A DNA stretch of 64,000 nucleotides from positions 21,852,001-21,916,000 of the forward strand of contig NC_092671.1 of the NCBI RefSeq assembly GCF_964355755.1. The letters run 5' to 3'. Position 1 is the stretch's first letter. Each line of letters begins with the position of its first letter. Below the pieces are notes generated by a model that was not told where the DNA came from, ran no database searches, and was given only the letters and a program-made list of their open reading frames with translations. Source of the stretch: Antedon mediterranea. Its lineage: Eukaryota > Echinodermata > Crinoidea > Comatulida > Antedonidae. The position numbers and the translations under genes were made by a program. Positions 22,201 to 35,379 of this stretch are shown here, piece by piece.

Positions 22201-24100
22201 GTGATTTTCGAAAAAACTTGTTAACATAAAAACATCAAAGTGTACAGAATAGCTTCAAATCGCATTTGGAGACGTTTTAGACCATTTTGTGATTTTCGAA
22301 AAAACTTGTTAACATAAAAACACCAAAGTGCTTAGAATAGCTTCAAATCGCATTAGGAGACGTTTTAGACCATTTTGTGATTTTCGAAAAAACTTGTTAA
22401 CATAAAAACACCAAAGTGCTTAGAATAGCTTCAAATCGCATTTGGAGACGTTTTAGACCATTTTGTGATTTTCGAAAAAACTTGTTAACATAAAAACACC
22501 AAAATGTTTAGAATAGCTTCAAATCGCATTTGGAGACGTTTTAGACCATTTTGTGATTTTCGAAAAAACTTGTTAACACAAAAACACCAAAGTGATTAGA
22601 ATAGCTTCAAATCGCATTTGGAGACGTTTTAGACCATTTTGTGCATTTCGATGAAACTTGGTTACGCAAAAACATCAAAGTGCTTAAAATCACATTATAA
22701 ACCGTTTTAGACCATTTTGAGCATATCGATAACACTTTTCACACAAAAACATCAAAGAGCACAATATAGCTTAATATCGTATTTAAAAACGTTTTAGACC
22801 ATTTTGAGCATTTCGACAAAACTTTTTCACACAAAACACCAAAGTGCTTAGAATAGCTTCAAATCGCATTTGGAGACGTTTTAGACCATTTTGTGATTTT
22901 CGAAAAAACTTGTTAACATAAAAACATCAAAGTGCTAAGAATAGGTTCAAATCGAATTTGGAGACATTTTAGACCAATTAGTGATTTTCGAAAAAACTTG
23001 GTTACACAAAAACATCAAAGTGGTTAAAATCACATTATAAACCGTTTTAGACCATTTTGAGCATTTCGATAACACTTTTCACACAAAAACTTCAAAGTGC
23101 TTAGAATAGCTTCAAATCGCATTTGGAGACGTTTTAGACCATTTTGTGATTTTCGAAAAAAACTTTTTAACATAAAAACACCAAACTGCTAAGAATAGCT
23201 TCAAATCGCATATGGAGACAATTTAGACCATTTTGTGATTTTCGAAAAAACTTGTTAACATAAAAACACCAAAGTGCTTAGAATACCTTCAAATCGCATT
23301 TGGAGACATTTTAGACCATTTTGTGATTTTCGAAAAAACTTGTTAACATAAAAACATCAAAGTGCTAAGAATAGCTTCCAATCGCATTTGTAGACGTTTT
23401 AGACCATTTTGTGATTTTCGAAAAAACTTGTTAACATAAAAACACCAAAGTGCTTAGAATAGCTTCAAATCGCATTTGGAGACGTTTTAGACCATTTTGT
23501 GATTTTCGAAAAAACTTGTTAACATAAAAACATCAAAGTGCTAAGAATAGCTTCAAATCGCATTTGGAGACATTTTAGACCAATTAGTGATTTTCGAAAA
23601 AACTTGGTTACACAAAAACATCAAAGTGGTTAAAATCACATTATAAACCGTTTTAGACCATTTTGAGCATTTCGATAACACTTTTCACACAAAAACATCA
23701 AAGTGCTTAGAATAGCTTCAAATCGCATTTGGAGACGTTTTAGACCATTTTGTGATTTTCGAAAAAAACTTTTTAACATAAAAACACCAAACTGCTAAGA
23801 ATAGCTTCAAATCGCATATGGAGACAATTTAGACCATTTTGTGATTTTCGAAAAAACTTGTTAACATAAAAACACCAAAGTGCTAAGAATAGCTTCAAAT
23901 CGCATATGGAGACAATTTAGACCATTTTGTGATTTTCGAAAAAACTTGTTAACATAAAAACACCAAAGTGCTTAGAATACCTTCAAATCGCATTTGGAGA
24001 CGTTTAAGACCATTTTGTGATTTTCGAAAAAACTTGTTAACATAAAAACACCAAAGTGCTTAGAATAGCTTCAAATCGCATTTGGAGACGTTTTAGACCA

Positions 24101-25200
24101 ATTTGTGATTTTCGAAAAAACTTGGTTACACAAAAACATCAAAGTGGTTAAAAGCACATTATAAACCGTTTTAGACCATTTTGAGCATTTCGATAACACA
24201 TTTCACACAAAAACATCAAAGAGCACAAAATAGCTTAATATCGTATTTAAAAACGTTTTAAACCATTTTGAGCATTTCGACAAAACTTTTTCACACAAAA
24301 CACCAAAGTGTACAGAATAGCTTCAAATCGCATTTGGAGACGTTTTAGACCATTTTGTGATTTTCGAAAAAACTTGTTAATATAAAAACACCAAAGTACT
24401 TAGAATAGCTTCAAATCGCATTTGGAGACGTTTTAGACCATTTTGTGATTTTCGAAAAAACTTGTTAACATAAAAACATCAAAGTGCTAAGAATAGCTTC
24501 CAATCGCATTTGGAGACATTTTAGACCAATTTGTGATTTTGGAAAAAACTTGGTTACACAAAAACATCAAAGTGCTTTCAATCACATTATAAACCGTTTT
24601 AGACCATTTTGAGCATTTCGATAACACATTTCACAAAAAAACATCAAAGAGCACAAAATAGCTTAATATCGTATTTAAAAACGTTTTAAACCATTTTGAG
24701 CATTTCGACAAAACTTTTTCACACAAAACACCAAAGTGTTTAGAAAAGCTTCAAATCGCATTTGGAGACGTTTTAGACCATTTTGGGATTTTCGAAAAAA
24801 CTTGTTAACATAAAAACACCAAAGTGCTTAGAATAGCTTCAAATCGCATTTGAAGACGTTTTAGACCATTTTGTAATTTTCGAAAAAACTTGTTAACATA
24901 AAAACACCAAAATGTTTAGAATAGCTTCAAATCGCATTTGGAGACGTTTTAGACCATTTTGTGATTTTCGAAAAAACTTGTTAACACAAAAACACCAAAG
25001 TGATTAGAATAGCTTCAAATCGCATTTGGAGACGTTTTAGACCATTTTGTGATTTTCGAAAAAACTTGTTAACATAAAAACACCAAAGTGATTAGAATAG
25101 CTTCAAATCGCATTTGGAGACGTTTTAGACCATTTTGTGCATTTCGATGAAACTTGGTTACGCAAAAACATCAAAGTAATAATCACATTATAAACAGTTT
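24101..25200 (+). repeat. Higher-order block with offset 5930, cut by orientation switch
   Basis: Second copy of 18171-19270. It is colinear up to ataaacagtttta, where the gacc expected next is replaced by inverted satellite. It differs from its partner by a few substitutions, for example gctttcaatc near 24576 for gctttaaatc. Confidence 0.85.
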
Positions 25201-25202
25201 TA
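25201..25202. other. Satellite orientation switch (inversion breakpoint)
   Basis: To the left, monomers read plus (cattataaacagtttta). To the right, they read as reverse complement (taaactttgatgtttttatg). The two sides can share the bases ta, so the join shows 2 bp of microhomology and no filler. The join lies inside monomers on both sides: within the B-unit core on the left, and at the catcaaagttta part of an A unit on the right. The flanks are not mirror images of each other, so this is not a simple fold-back palindrome. Confidence 0.92.
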
Positions 25203-26701
25203 AACTTTGATGTTTTTATGTTAACAAGTTTTTTCGAAAAACACAAAATGGTCTAAAACGTCTCCAAATGCGATTTGAAGGTATTCTAAGCACTTTGGTG
25301 TTTTGTGTGAAAAAGTTTTGTCGAAATGCTCAAATGGTCTAAAACGGTTTATAATGTGATTTTAAGGACTTTGATGTTTTTGTGTAACCAAGTTTCATCG
25401 AAATGCACAAAATGGTCTAAAACGTCTCCAAATGCGATTTGAAGCTATTCTAAGAACTTTGGTGTTTTTATGTTAACAAGTTTTTTTGAAAATTACAAAA
25501 TGGTCTAAAACGTCTCCAAATGCGATTTGAAGCTATTCTAAGCACTTTGGTGTTTTTATGTTAACAAGTTTTTTAGAAAATCCCAAAATGGTCTAAAACG
25601 TCTCCAAATGCGATTTGAAGCTTTTCTAAACACTTTGGTGTTTTTATGTTAACAAGTTTTTTCGAAAATCACAAAATGGTCTAAAACTTCTCCAAATGCG
25701 ATTTGAAGCTTTTCTAAACACTTTGGTGTTTTTGTGTTAACAAGTTTTTTCGAAAATCACAAAATGGTCCAAAACGTCTCCAAATGCGATTTGAAGCTAT
25801 TTTAAGAACTTTGGTGTTTTTATGTTAACAAGTTTTTTCGAAAATCACAAAATGGTCTAAAACGTCTCCAAATGCGATTTGAAGCTATTCTAAGTACTTT
25901 GGTGTTTTTATATTAACAAGTTTTTTCGAAAATCACAAAATGGTCTAAAACGTCTCCAAATGCGATTTGAAGCTATTCTAAACATTTTGGTGTTTTTATG
26001 TTAACAAGTTTTTTCGAAAATCACAAAATTGTCTAAAACGTCTCCATATGCGATTTGAAGCTATTCTGTAAACTTTGGTGTTTTTATGTTAACAAGTTTT
26101 TTTTTGAAAATCACAAAATGGTCTAAAACGTCTCCAAATGCGATTTGAAGCTATTCTGTACACTTTGATGTTTTTATGTTAACAAGTTTTTTCGAAAATC
26201 ACAAAATGGTCTAAAACGTCTCCTAATGCGATTTGAAGCTATTGTAAGCACTTTGGTGTTTTTATGTTAACAAGTTTTTTCGAAAATCACAAAATGGTCT
26301 AAAACGTTTTTAAATACGATATTAAGCTATTCTGTACACTTTGGTGTTTTGTGTGAAAAAGTTTTGTCGAAATGCTCAAAATGGTCTAAAACGTTTTTAA
26401 ATACGATATTAACCTATTTTATGCTCTTTGATGTTTTTGTGTGAAAAGTGTTATCGAAATGCTCAAAATGGTCTAAAACGGTTTTATAATGTGATTTTAA
26501 GCACTTTGATGTTTTTGTGTAACCAAGTTTTTTCGAAAATCACAAATTGGTCTAAAATGTCTCCAAATGCGATTTGAAGCTATTCTTAGCACTTTGGTGT
26601 TTTTATGTTAACAAATTTTTTCGAAAATCACAAATTGGTCTAAAATGTCTCCAAATGCGATTTGAAGCTATTCTGTACACTTTGGTGTTTTATGTTAACA
26701 A
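25201..26701 (-). repeat. Inverted copy of window 1-1587
   Basis: The reverse complement of this segment follows window 1-1587 monomer by monomer. It shares variants I do not find in the other copy at 4749: gaaaaaatttgttaac (near 81 and 26611), gttttggaccatttt (near 927 and 25765) and gattttctaaaaaac (near 1120 and 25570). It also shares the extra monomer with gacaattttg (near 667 and 26026). One C unit of about 87 bp is missing here near 25331, between repeats of tcgaaatgctcaaa. The relationship continues past 26701 into sequence whose partner would lie left of the window. Confidence 0.85.
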
Positions 26702-27129
26702 GTTTTTTCGAAAATCACAAAATGTTCTAAAACGTTTCCATATACGATATTAAGCTATTTTGTGCTCTTTGATGTTTTTGTGTAAAAAATTTTATCGATA
26801 TGCTCAAAATGGTCTAAAACGGTTTATAATGTGATTTTAAGCACTTTGATGTTTTTGCGTAACCAAGTTTCATCGAAATGCACAAAATGGTCTAAAACGT
26901 CTCCAAATGCGATTTGAAGCTATTCTAATCACTTTGGTGTTTTTATGTTAACAAGTTTTTTCGAAAATTACAAAATGGTCTAAAACGTCTCCAAATGCGA
27001 TTTGAAGCTATTCTAATCACTTTGGTGTTTTTGTGTTAACAAGTTTTTTCGAAAATCACAAAATGGTCTAAAACGTCTCCAAATGCGATTTGAAGCTATT
27101 CTAAACATTTTGGTGTTTTTATGTTAACA

Positions 27130-30100
27130 AGTTTTTTCGAAAATCACAAAATGGTTTAAAACGTCTCCAAATGCGATTTGAAGCTATTCTAAGCACTTTG
27201 GTGTTTTTATGTTAACAAGTTTTTTCGAAAATCACAAAATGGTCTAAAACGTCTCCAAATGCGATTTGAAGCTATTCTGTACACTTTGATGTTTTTATGT
27301 TAACAAGTTTTTTCGAAAATCACAAAATGGTCTAAAACGTCTCCCAATGCGATTTGAAGCTATTCTAAGCACTTTGGTGTTTTTATATTAACAAATTTTT
27401 TCGAAAATCACAAAATTGTCTAAAACGTCTCCAAATGCGATTTGAAGCTATTCTGTAAACTTTGATGTTTTTATGTTAACAAGTTTTTTCGAAAAACACA
27501 AAATGGTCTAAAACGTCTCCAAATGCGATTTGAAGGTATTCTAAGCACTTTGGTGTTTTGTGTGAAAAAGTTTTGTCGAAATGCTCAAAATGGTCTAAAA
27601 CGTTTTTAAATAGGATATTAAGCTATATTGTGCTCTTTGATGTTTTTGTGTGAAAAGTGTTATCGAAATGCTCAAATGGTCTAAAACGGTTTATAATGTG
27701 ATTTTAAGGACTTTGATGTTTTTGTGTAACCAAGTTTCATCGAAATGCACAAAATGGTCTAAAACGTCTCCAAATGCGATTTGAAGCTATTCTAAGAACT
27801 TTGGTGTTTTTATGTTAACAAGTTTTTTTGAAAATTACAAAATGGTCTAAAACGTCTCCAAATGCGATTTGAAGCTATTCTAAGCACTTTGGTGTTTTTA
27901 TGTTAACAAGTTTTTTCGAAAATCCCAAAATGGTCTAAAACGTCTCCAAATGCGATTTGAAGCTTTTCTAAACACTTTGGTGTTTTTATGTTAACAAGTT
28001 TTTTCGAAAATCACAAAATGGTCTAAAACTTCTCCAAATGCGATTTGAAGCTTTTCTAAACACTTTGGTGTTTTTGTGTTAACAAGTTTTTTCGAAAATC
28101 ACAAAATGGTCTAAAACGTCTCCAAATGCGATTTGAAGCTATTTTAAGAACTTTGGTGTTTTTATGTTAACAAGTTTTTTCGAAAATCACAAAATGGTCT
28201 AAAACGTCTCCAAATGCGATTTGAAGCCATTCTAAGTACTTTGGTGTTTTTATATTAACAAGTTTTTTCGAAAATCACAAAATGGTCTAAAACGTCTCCA
28301 AATGCGATTTGAAGCTATTCTAAGCACTTTGGTGTTTTTATGTTAACAAGTTTTTTTCGAAAATCACAAAATGGTCTAAAACGTCTCCAAATGCGATTTG
28401 AAGCTATTCTGTACACTTTGATGTTTTTATGTTAACAAGTTTTTTCGAAAATCACAAAATGGTCTAAAACGTCTCCTAATGCGATTTGAAGCTATTGTAA
28501 GCACTTTGGTGTTTTTATGTTAACAAGTTTTTTCGAAAATCACAAAATGGTCTAAAACGTTTTTAAATACGATATTAAGCTATTCTGTACACTTTGGTGT
28601 TTTGTGTGAAAAAGTTTTGTCGAAATGCTCAAAATGGTCTAAAACGTTTTTAAATACGATATTAACCTATTTTATGCTCTTTGATGTTTTTGTGTGAAAA
28701 GTGTTATCGAAATGCTCAAAATGGTCTAAAACGGTTTTATAATGTGATTTTAAGCACTTTGATGTTTTTGTGTAACCAAGTTTTTTCGAAAATCACAAAT
28801 TGGTCTAAAATGTCTCCAAATGCGATTTGAAGCTATTCTTAGCACTTTGGTGTTTTTATGTTAACAAGTTTTTTCGAAAATCACAAATTGGTCTAAAATG
28901 TCTCCAAATGCGATTTGAAGCTATTCTGTACACTTTGGTGTTTTATGTTAACAAGTTTTTTCGAAAATCACAAAATGTTCTAAAACGTTTCCAAATACGA
29001 TATTAAGCTATTTTGTGCTCTTTGATGTTTTTGTGTAAAAAATTTTATCGATATGCTCAAAATGGTCTAAAACGGTTTATAATGTGATTTTAAGCACTTT
29101 GATGTTTTTGCGTAACCAAGTTTCATCGAAATGCTCAAAATGGTCTAAAACGTTTTTAAATACGATATTAACCTATTTTATGCTCTTTGATGTTTTTGTG
29201 TGAAAAGTGTTATCGAAATGCTCAAAATGGTCTAAAACGGTTTTATAATGTGATTTTAAGCACTTTGATGTTTTTGTGTAACCAAGTTTTTTCGAAAATC
29301 ACAAATTGGTCTAAAATGTCTCCAAATGCGATTTGAAGCTATTCTTAGCACTTTGGTGTTTTTATGTTAACAAGTTTTTTCGAAAATCACAAATTGGTCT
29401 AAAATGTCTCCAAATGCGATTTGAAGCTATTCTGTACACTTTGGTGTTTTATGTTAACAAGTTTTTTCGAAAATCACAAAATGTTCTAAAACGTTTCCAA
29501 ATACGATATTAAGCTATTTTGTGCTCTTTGATGTTTTTGTGTAAAAAATTTTATCGATATGCTCAAAATGGTCTAAAACGGTTTATAATGTGATTTTAAC
29601 CACTTTGATGTTTTTGTGTAACCAAGTTTTTTCGAAAATCACTAATTGGTCTAAAATGTCTCCAAATGCGATTTGAAGCTATTCTTAGCCCTTTGATGTT
29701 TTTATGTTAACAAGTTTTTTCGAAAATCACAAAATGGTCTAAAACGTCTCCAAATGCGATTTGAAGCTATTCTAAGCACTTTGGTGTTTTGTGTGAAAAA
29801 GTTTTGTCGAATTGCTCAAAATGGTCTAAAACGTTTTTAAATACGATATTAAGCTATATTGTGCTCTTTGATGTTTTTGTGTGAAAAGTGTTATCGATAT
29901 GCTCAAAATGGTCTAAAACGGTTTATAATGTGATTTTAAGCACTTTGATGTTTTTGCGTAACCAAGTTTCATCGAAATGCACAAAATGGTCTAAAACGTC
30001 TCCAAATGCGATTTGAAGCTATTCTAATCACTTTGGTGTTTTTGTGTTAACAAGTTTTTTCGAAAATCACAAAATGGTCTAAAACGTCTACAAATGCGAT

Positions 30101-30545
30101 TTGAAGCTATTCTAAACATTTTGGTGTTTTTATGTTAACAAGTTTTTTCGAAAATAACAAAATGGTCTAAAACGTCTCCTAATGCGATTTGAAGCTATTC
30201 TAAGCACTTTGGTGTTTTTATGTTAACAAGTTTTTTCGAAAATCACAAAATGGTCTAAAACGTCTCCAAATGCGATTTGAAGCTAATCTGTACACTTTGA
30301 TGTTTTTATGTTAACAAGTTTTTTCGAAAATCACAAAATGGTCTAAAACGTCTCCAAATGCGATTTGAAGGTATTCTAAGCACTTTGGTGTTTTGTGTGA
30401 AAAAGTTTTGTCGAAAATCACAAAATGGTCTAAAACGTTTCCAAATGCGATTTGAAGCTATTCTAAGCACTTTGGTGTTTTGTGTAAAAAGTTTTATCGA
30501 TATGCTCAAAATGGTCTAAAACTGTTTATAATGTGATTATTACTT
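27130..30545 (-). repeat. Higher-order block, offset family 11911/20760, copy 1
   Basis: Matches 39041-42450 at offset 11911; its 3' part matches 60860-63800 at offset 32671 (11911 + 20760). Landmarks are gtcgaattgctc (29811 reading attgctc), the gctattgtaagcac unit near 28490, and gtctacaaatgcg near 30088. The shortened B unit tgattattactttgatg at 30534 matches 63205 and also 54478 (offset 23944). Beyond 30545 similarity to 63216-63800 continues, including the run of seven T before gtgaaatgtg. Confidence 0.83.
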
Positions 30546-31019
30546 TGATGTTTTTGCGTAACCAAGTTTCATCGAAATGCACAAAATGGTCTAAAACGTC
30601 TCCAAATGCGATTTGAAGCTATTCTAATCACTTTGGTGTTTTTATGTTAACAAGTTTTTTCGAAAATCACAAAATGGTCTAAAACGTCTCCAAATGCGAT
30701 TTGAAACTATTCTAATCACTTTGGTGTTTTTGTGTTAACAAGTTTTTTCGAAAATCACAAAATGGTCTAAAACGTCTCCAAATGCGATTTGAAGCTATTC
30801 TAAACATTTTGGTGTTTTTATGTTAACAAGTTTTTTCGAAAATTACAAAATGGTCTAAAACGTCTTCAAATGCGATTTGAAGCTATTATAAGCACTTTGG
30901 TGTTTTTATGTTAACAAGTTTTTTCGAAAATCCCAAAATGGTCTAAAACGTCTCCAAATGCGATTTGAAGCTTTTCTAAACACTTTGGTGTTTTGTGTGA
31001 AAAAGTTTTGTCGAAATGC

Positions 31020-34000
31020 TCAAAATGGTTTAAAACGTTTTTAAATACGATATTAAGCTATTTTGTGCTCTTTGATGTTTTTTTGTGAAATGTGTTATCG
31101 AAATGCTCAAAATGGTCTAAAACGGTTTATAATGTGCTTTTAACCACTTTGATGTTTTTGTGTAACCAAGTTTTTTCGAAAATCACAAATTGGTCTAAAA
31201 CGTCTCCAAATGCGATTTGAAGCTATTCTAAGAACTTTGGTGTTTTTATGTTAACAAGTTTTTTCGAAAATCACAAAATGGTCTTAAACGTCTCCAAATG
31301 CGATTTGAAGGTATTCTAAGCACTTTGGTGTTTTTATGTTAACAAGTTTTTTCGAAAATCACAAAATGGTCTAAATTGTCTCCATATGCGATTTGAAGCT
31401 ATTCTTAGCACTTTGGTGTTTTTATGTTAACAAGTTTTTTCGAAAATCACAAAATGGTCTAAATTGTCTCCATATGCGATTTGAAGCTATTCTTAGCAGT
31501 TTGGTGTTTTTATGTTAAAAAGTTTTTTTCGAAAATCACAAAATGGTCTAAAACGTCTCCAAATGCGATTTGAAGCTATTCTAAGCACTTTGATGTTTTT
31601 GTGTGAAAAGTGTTATCGAAATGCTCAAAATGGTCTAAAACGGTTTATAATGTGATTTTAACCACTTTGATGTTTTTGTGTAACCAAGTTTTTTCGAAAA
31701 TCACTAATTGGTCTAAAATGTCTCCAAATGCGATTTGAAGCTATTCTTAGCACTTTGATGTTTTTATGTTAACAAGTTTTTTCGAAAATCACAAAATGGT
31801 CTAAAACGTCTCCAAATGCGATTTGAAGCTATTCTAAGCACTTTGGTGTTTTGTGTGAAAAAGTTTTGTCGAAATGCTCAAAATGGTCTAAAACGTTTTT
31901 AAATAAGATATTAAGCTATATTGTGCTCTTTGATGTTTTTGTGTGAAAAGTGTTATCGATATGCTCAAAATGGTCTAAAACGGTTTATAATGTGATTTTA
32001 AGCACTTTGATGTTTTTGCGTAACCAAGTTTCATCGAAATGCACAAATTGGTCTAAAACGTCTCCAAATGCGATTTGAAGCTATTCTAATCACTTTGGTG
32101 TTTTTGTGTTAACAAGTTTTTTCGAAAATCACAAAATGGTCTAAAACGTCTCCAAATGTGATTTGAAGCTATTCTAAACATTTTGGTATTTTTATGTTAA
32201 CAAGTTTTTTCGAAAATCACAAAATGGTCTAAAACGTCTCCAAATGCGATTTGAAGCTATTCTAAGCACTTTGGTGTTTTTATGTTAACAAGTTTTTTCG
32301 AAAATCACAAAATGGTCTAAAACGTCTCCTAATGCGATTTGAAGCTATTCTAAGCACTTTGGTGTTTTTATGTTAACAAGTTTTTTCGAAAATCACAAAA
32401 TGGTCTAAAACGTCTCCAAATGCGATTTGAAGCTATTCTGTACACTTTGATGTTTTTATGTTAACAAGTTTTTTGGAAAATCACAAAATGGTCTAAAACG
32501 TCTCCAAATGCGATTTGAAGGTATTCTAAGCACTTTGGTGTTTTTATGTTAACAAGTTTTTTCGAAAATCACAAAATGGTCTAAATTGTCTCCATATGCG
32601 ATTTGAAGCTATTCTTAGCAGTTTGGTGTTTTTATGTTAAAAAGTTTTTTTCAAAAATCACAAAATGGTCTAAAACGTCTCCAAATGCGATTTGAAGCTA
32701 TTCTAAGCACTTTGATGTTTTTGTGTAAAAAGTGTTATCGAAATGCTCAAAATGGTCTAAAACGGTTTATAATGTGATTTTAACCACTTTGATGTTTTTG
32801 TGTAACCAAGTTTTTTCGAAAATCACTAATTGGTCTAAAATGTCTCCAAATGCGATTTGAAGCTATTCTTAGCCCTTTGATGTTTTTATGTTAACAAGTT
32901 TTTTCGAAAATCACAAAATGGTCTAAAACGTCTCCAAATGCGATTTGAAGCTATTCTAAGCACTTTGGTGTTTTGTGTGAAAAAGTTTTGTCGAAATGCT
33001 CAAAATGGTCTAAAACGTTTTTAAATACGATATTAAGCTATATTGTGCTCTTTGATGTTTTTGTGTGAAAAGTGTTATCGATATGCTCAAAATGGTCTAA
33101 AACGGTTTATAATGTGATTTTAAGCACTTTGATGTTTTTGCGTAACCAAGTTTCATCGAAATGCACAAAATGGTCTAAAACGTCTCCAAATGCGATTTGA
33201 AGCTATTCTAATCACTTTGGTGTTTTTGTGTTAACAAGTTTTTTCGAAAATCACAAAATGGTCTAAAACGTCTCCAAATGCGATTTGAAGCTATTCTAAA
33301 CATTTTGGTGTTTTTATGTTAACAAGTTTTTTCGAAAATCACAAAATGGTCTAAAACGTCTCCAAATGCGATTTGAAGCTATTCTAAGCACTTTGGTGTT
33401 TTTATGTTAACAAGTTTTTTCGAAAATCACAAAATGGTCTAAAACGTCTCCTAATGCGATTTGAAGCTATTCTAAGCACTTTGGTGTTTTTATGTTAACA
33501 AGTTTTTTCGAAAATCACAAAATGGTCTAAAACGTCTCCAAATGCGATTTGAAGCTATTCTGTACACTTTGATGTTTTTATGTTAACAAGTTTTTTCGAA
33601 AATCACAAAATGGTCTAAAACGTCTCCAAATGCGATTTGAAGGTATTCTAAGCACTTTGGTGTTTTGTGTGAAAAAGTTTTGTCGAAAATCACAAAATGG
33701 TCTAAAACGTCTCCAAATGCGATTTGAAGCTATTCTAAGCACTTTGGTGTTTTGTGTAAAAAGTGTTATCGATATGCTCAAAATGGTCTAAAACGGTTTA
33801 TAATGTGATTTTAAGCACTTTGATGTTTTTGCGTAACCAAGTTTCATCGAAATGCACAAAATGGTCTAAAACGTCTCCAAATGCGATTTGAAGCTATTCT
33901 AATCACTTTGGTGTTTTTATGTTGACAAGTTTTTTCGAAAATCACAAAATGGTCTAAAACGTCTCCAAATGCGATTTGAAGCTATTCTAATCACTTTGGT

Positions 34001-35100
34001 GTTTTTGTGTTAACAAGTTTTTTCGAAAATCACAAAATGGTCTAAAACGTCTCCAAATGCGATTTGAAGCTATTCTAAACATTTTGGTGTTTTTATGTTA
34101 ACAAGTTTTTTCGAAAATCACAAAATGGTTTAAAACGTCTCCAAATGCGATTTGAAGCTATTCTAAGCACTTTGGTGTTTTTATGTTAACAAGTTTTTTC
34201 GAAAATCACAAAATGGTCTAAAACGTCTCCATATGCGATTTGAAGCTATTCTGTACACTTTGATGTTTTTATGTTAACAAGTTTTTTCGAAAATCACAAA
34301 ATGGTCTAAAACGTCTCCCAATGCGATTTGAAGCTATTCTAAGCACTTTGGTGTTTTTATGTTAACAAGTTTTTTCGAAAATCACAAAATTGTCTAAAAC
34401 GTCTCCAAATGCGATTTGAAGCTATTCTGTAAACTTTGATGTTTTTATGTTAACAAGTTTTTTCGAAAATCACAAAATTGTCTAAAACGTCTCCAAATGC
34501 GATTTGAAGGTATTCTAAGCACTTTGGTGTTTTGTGTGAAAAAGTTTTGTCGAAATGCTCAAAATGGTCTAAAACGTTTTTAAATAGGATATTAAGCTAT
34601 ATTGTGCCCTTTGATGTTTTTGTGTGAAAAGTGTTATCGAAATGCTCAAATGGTCTAAAACGGTTTATAATGTGATTTTAAGAACTTTGATGTTTTTGTG
34701 TAACCAAGTTTCATCGAAATGCACAAAATGGTCTAAAACGTCTCCAAATGCGATTTGAAGCTATTCTAAGAACTTTGGTGTTTTTATGTTAACAAGTTTT
34801 TTTGAAAATTACAAAATGGTCTAAAACGTCTCCAAATGCGATTTGAAGCTATTCTAAGCACTTTGGTGTTTTTATGTTAACAAGTTTTTTTCGAAAATCC
34901 CAAAATGGTCTAAAACGTCTCCAAATGCGATTTGAAGCTTTTCTAAACACTTTGGTGTTTTTATGTTAACAAGTTTTTTCGAAAATCACAAAATGGTCTA
35001 AAACGTCTCCAAATGCGATTTGAAGCTATTTTAAGAACTTTGGTGTTTTTATGTTAACAAGTTTTTTCGAAAATCACAAAATGGTCTAAAACGTCTCCAA
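31020..35100 (-). repeat. 4.1-kb higher-order block (partner 45900-49980)
   Basis: Colinear with 45900-49980 at a constant offset of 14881 (for example 31141 and 46022; 34601 and 49482). Shared uncommon variants are ttaaataagatattaag (near 31908 and 46789), tccaaatgtgatttg and the attgtgcccttt C unit. Private differences include ttttggtattttt near 32182 here and gtttatatgtt near 47510 in the partner. There is a 1-base A/T-run difference near 34884. Similarity breaks near 35110. Confidence 0.85.
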
Positions 35101-35379
35101 ATGCGATTTGAAGCTATTCTAATCACTTTGGTGTTTTTATGTTAACAAGTTTTTTCGAAAATCACAAAATGGTCTAAAACGTCTCCAAATGCGATTTGAA
35201 GCTATTCTAATCACTTTGGTGTTTTTGTGTTAACAAGTTTTTTCGAAAATCACAAAATGGTCTAAAACGTCTCCAAATGCGATTTGAAGCTATTCTAAAC
35301 ATTTTGGTGTTTTTATGTTAACAAGTTTTTTCGAAAATCACAAAATGGTTTAAAACGTCTCCAAATGCGATTTGAAGCT

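Larger units (their letters stand above)
4038..25202 (+). repeat. 88-bp satellite array, plus-orientation, main block
   Basis: About 21 kb of the same satellite in the same orientation as the first block. Runs of type A monomers alternate with E-B-C-D cassettes. Variant sub-forms recur in blocks: monomers with catatggagacaattta, with cttccaatcgcatttgg, and with gaaaacaacttg. Several large duplications lie within it and are listed separately. Monomer-to-monomer differences are mostly single substitutions, changes in A-run length and whole-monomer gains or losses. No coding or RNA gene is seen. The block ends at the orientation switch. Confidence 0.98.

Noticed and set aside
25100-25300. Fold-back (palindromic) read artefact at the orientation switch
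   Set aside because: The sequence right of the join is not the mirror of that on its left; it matches a segment 23.6 kb away. An assembly error of another kind is still possible.
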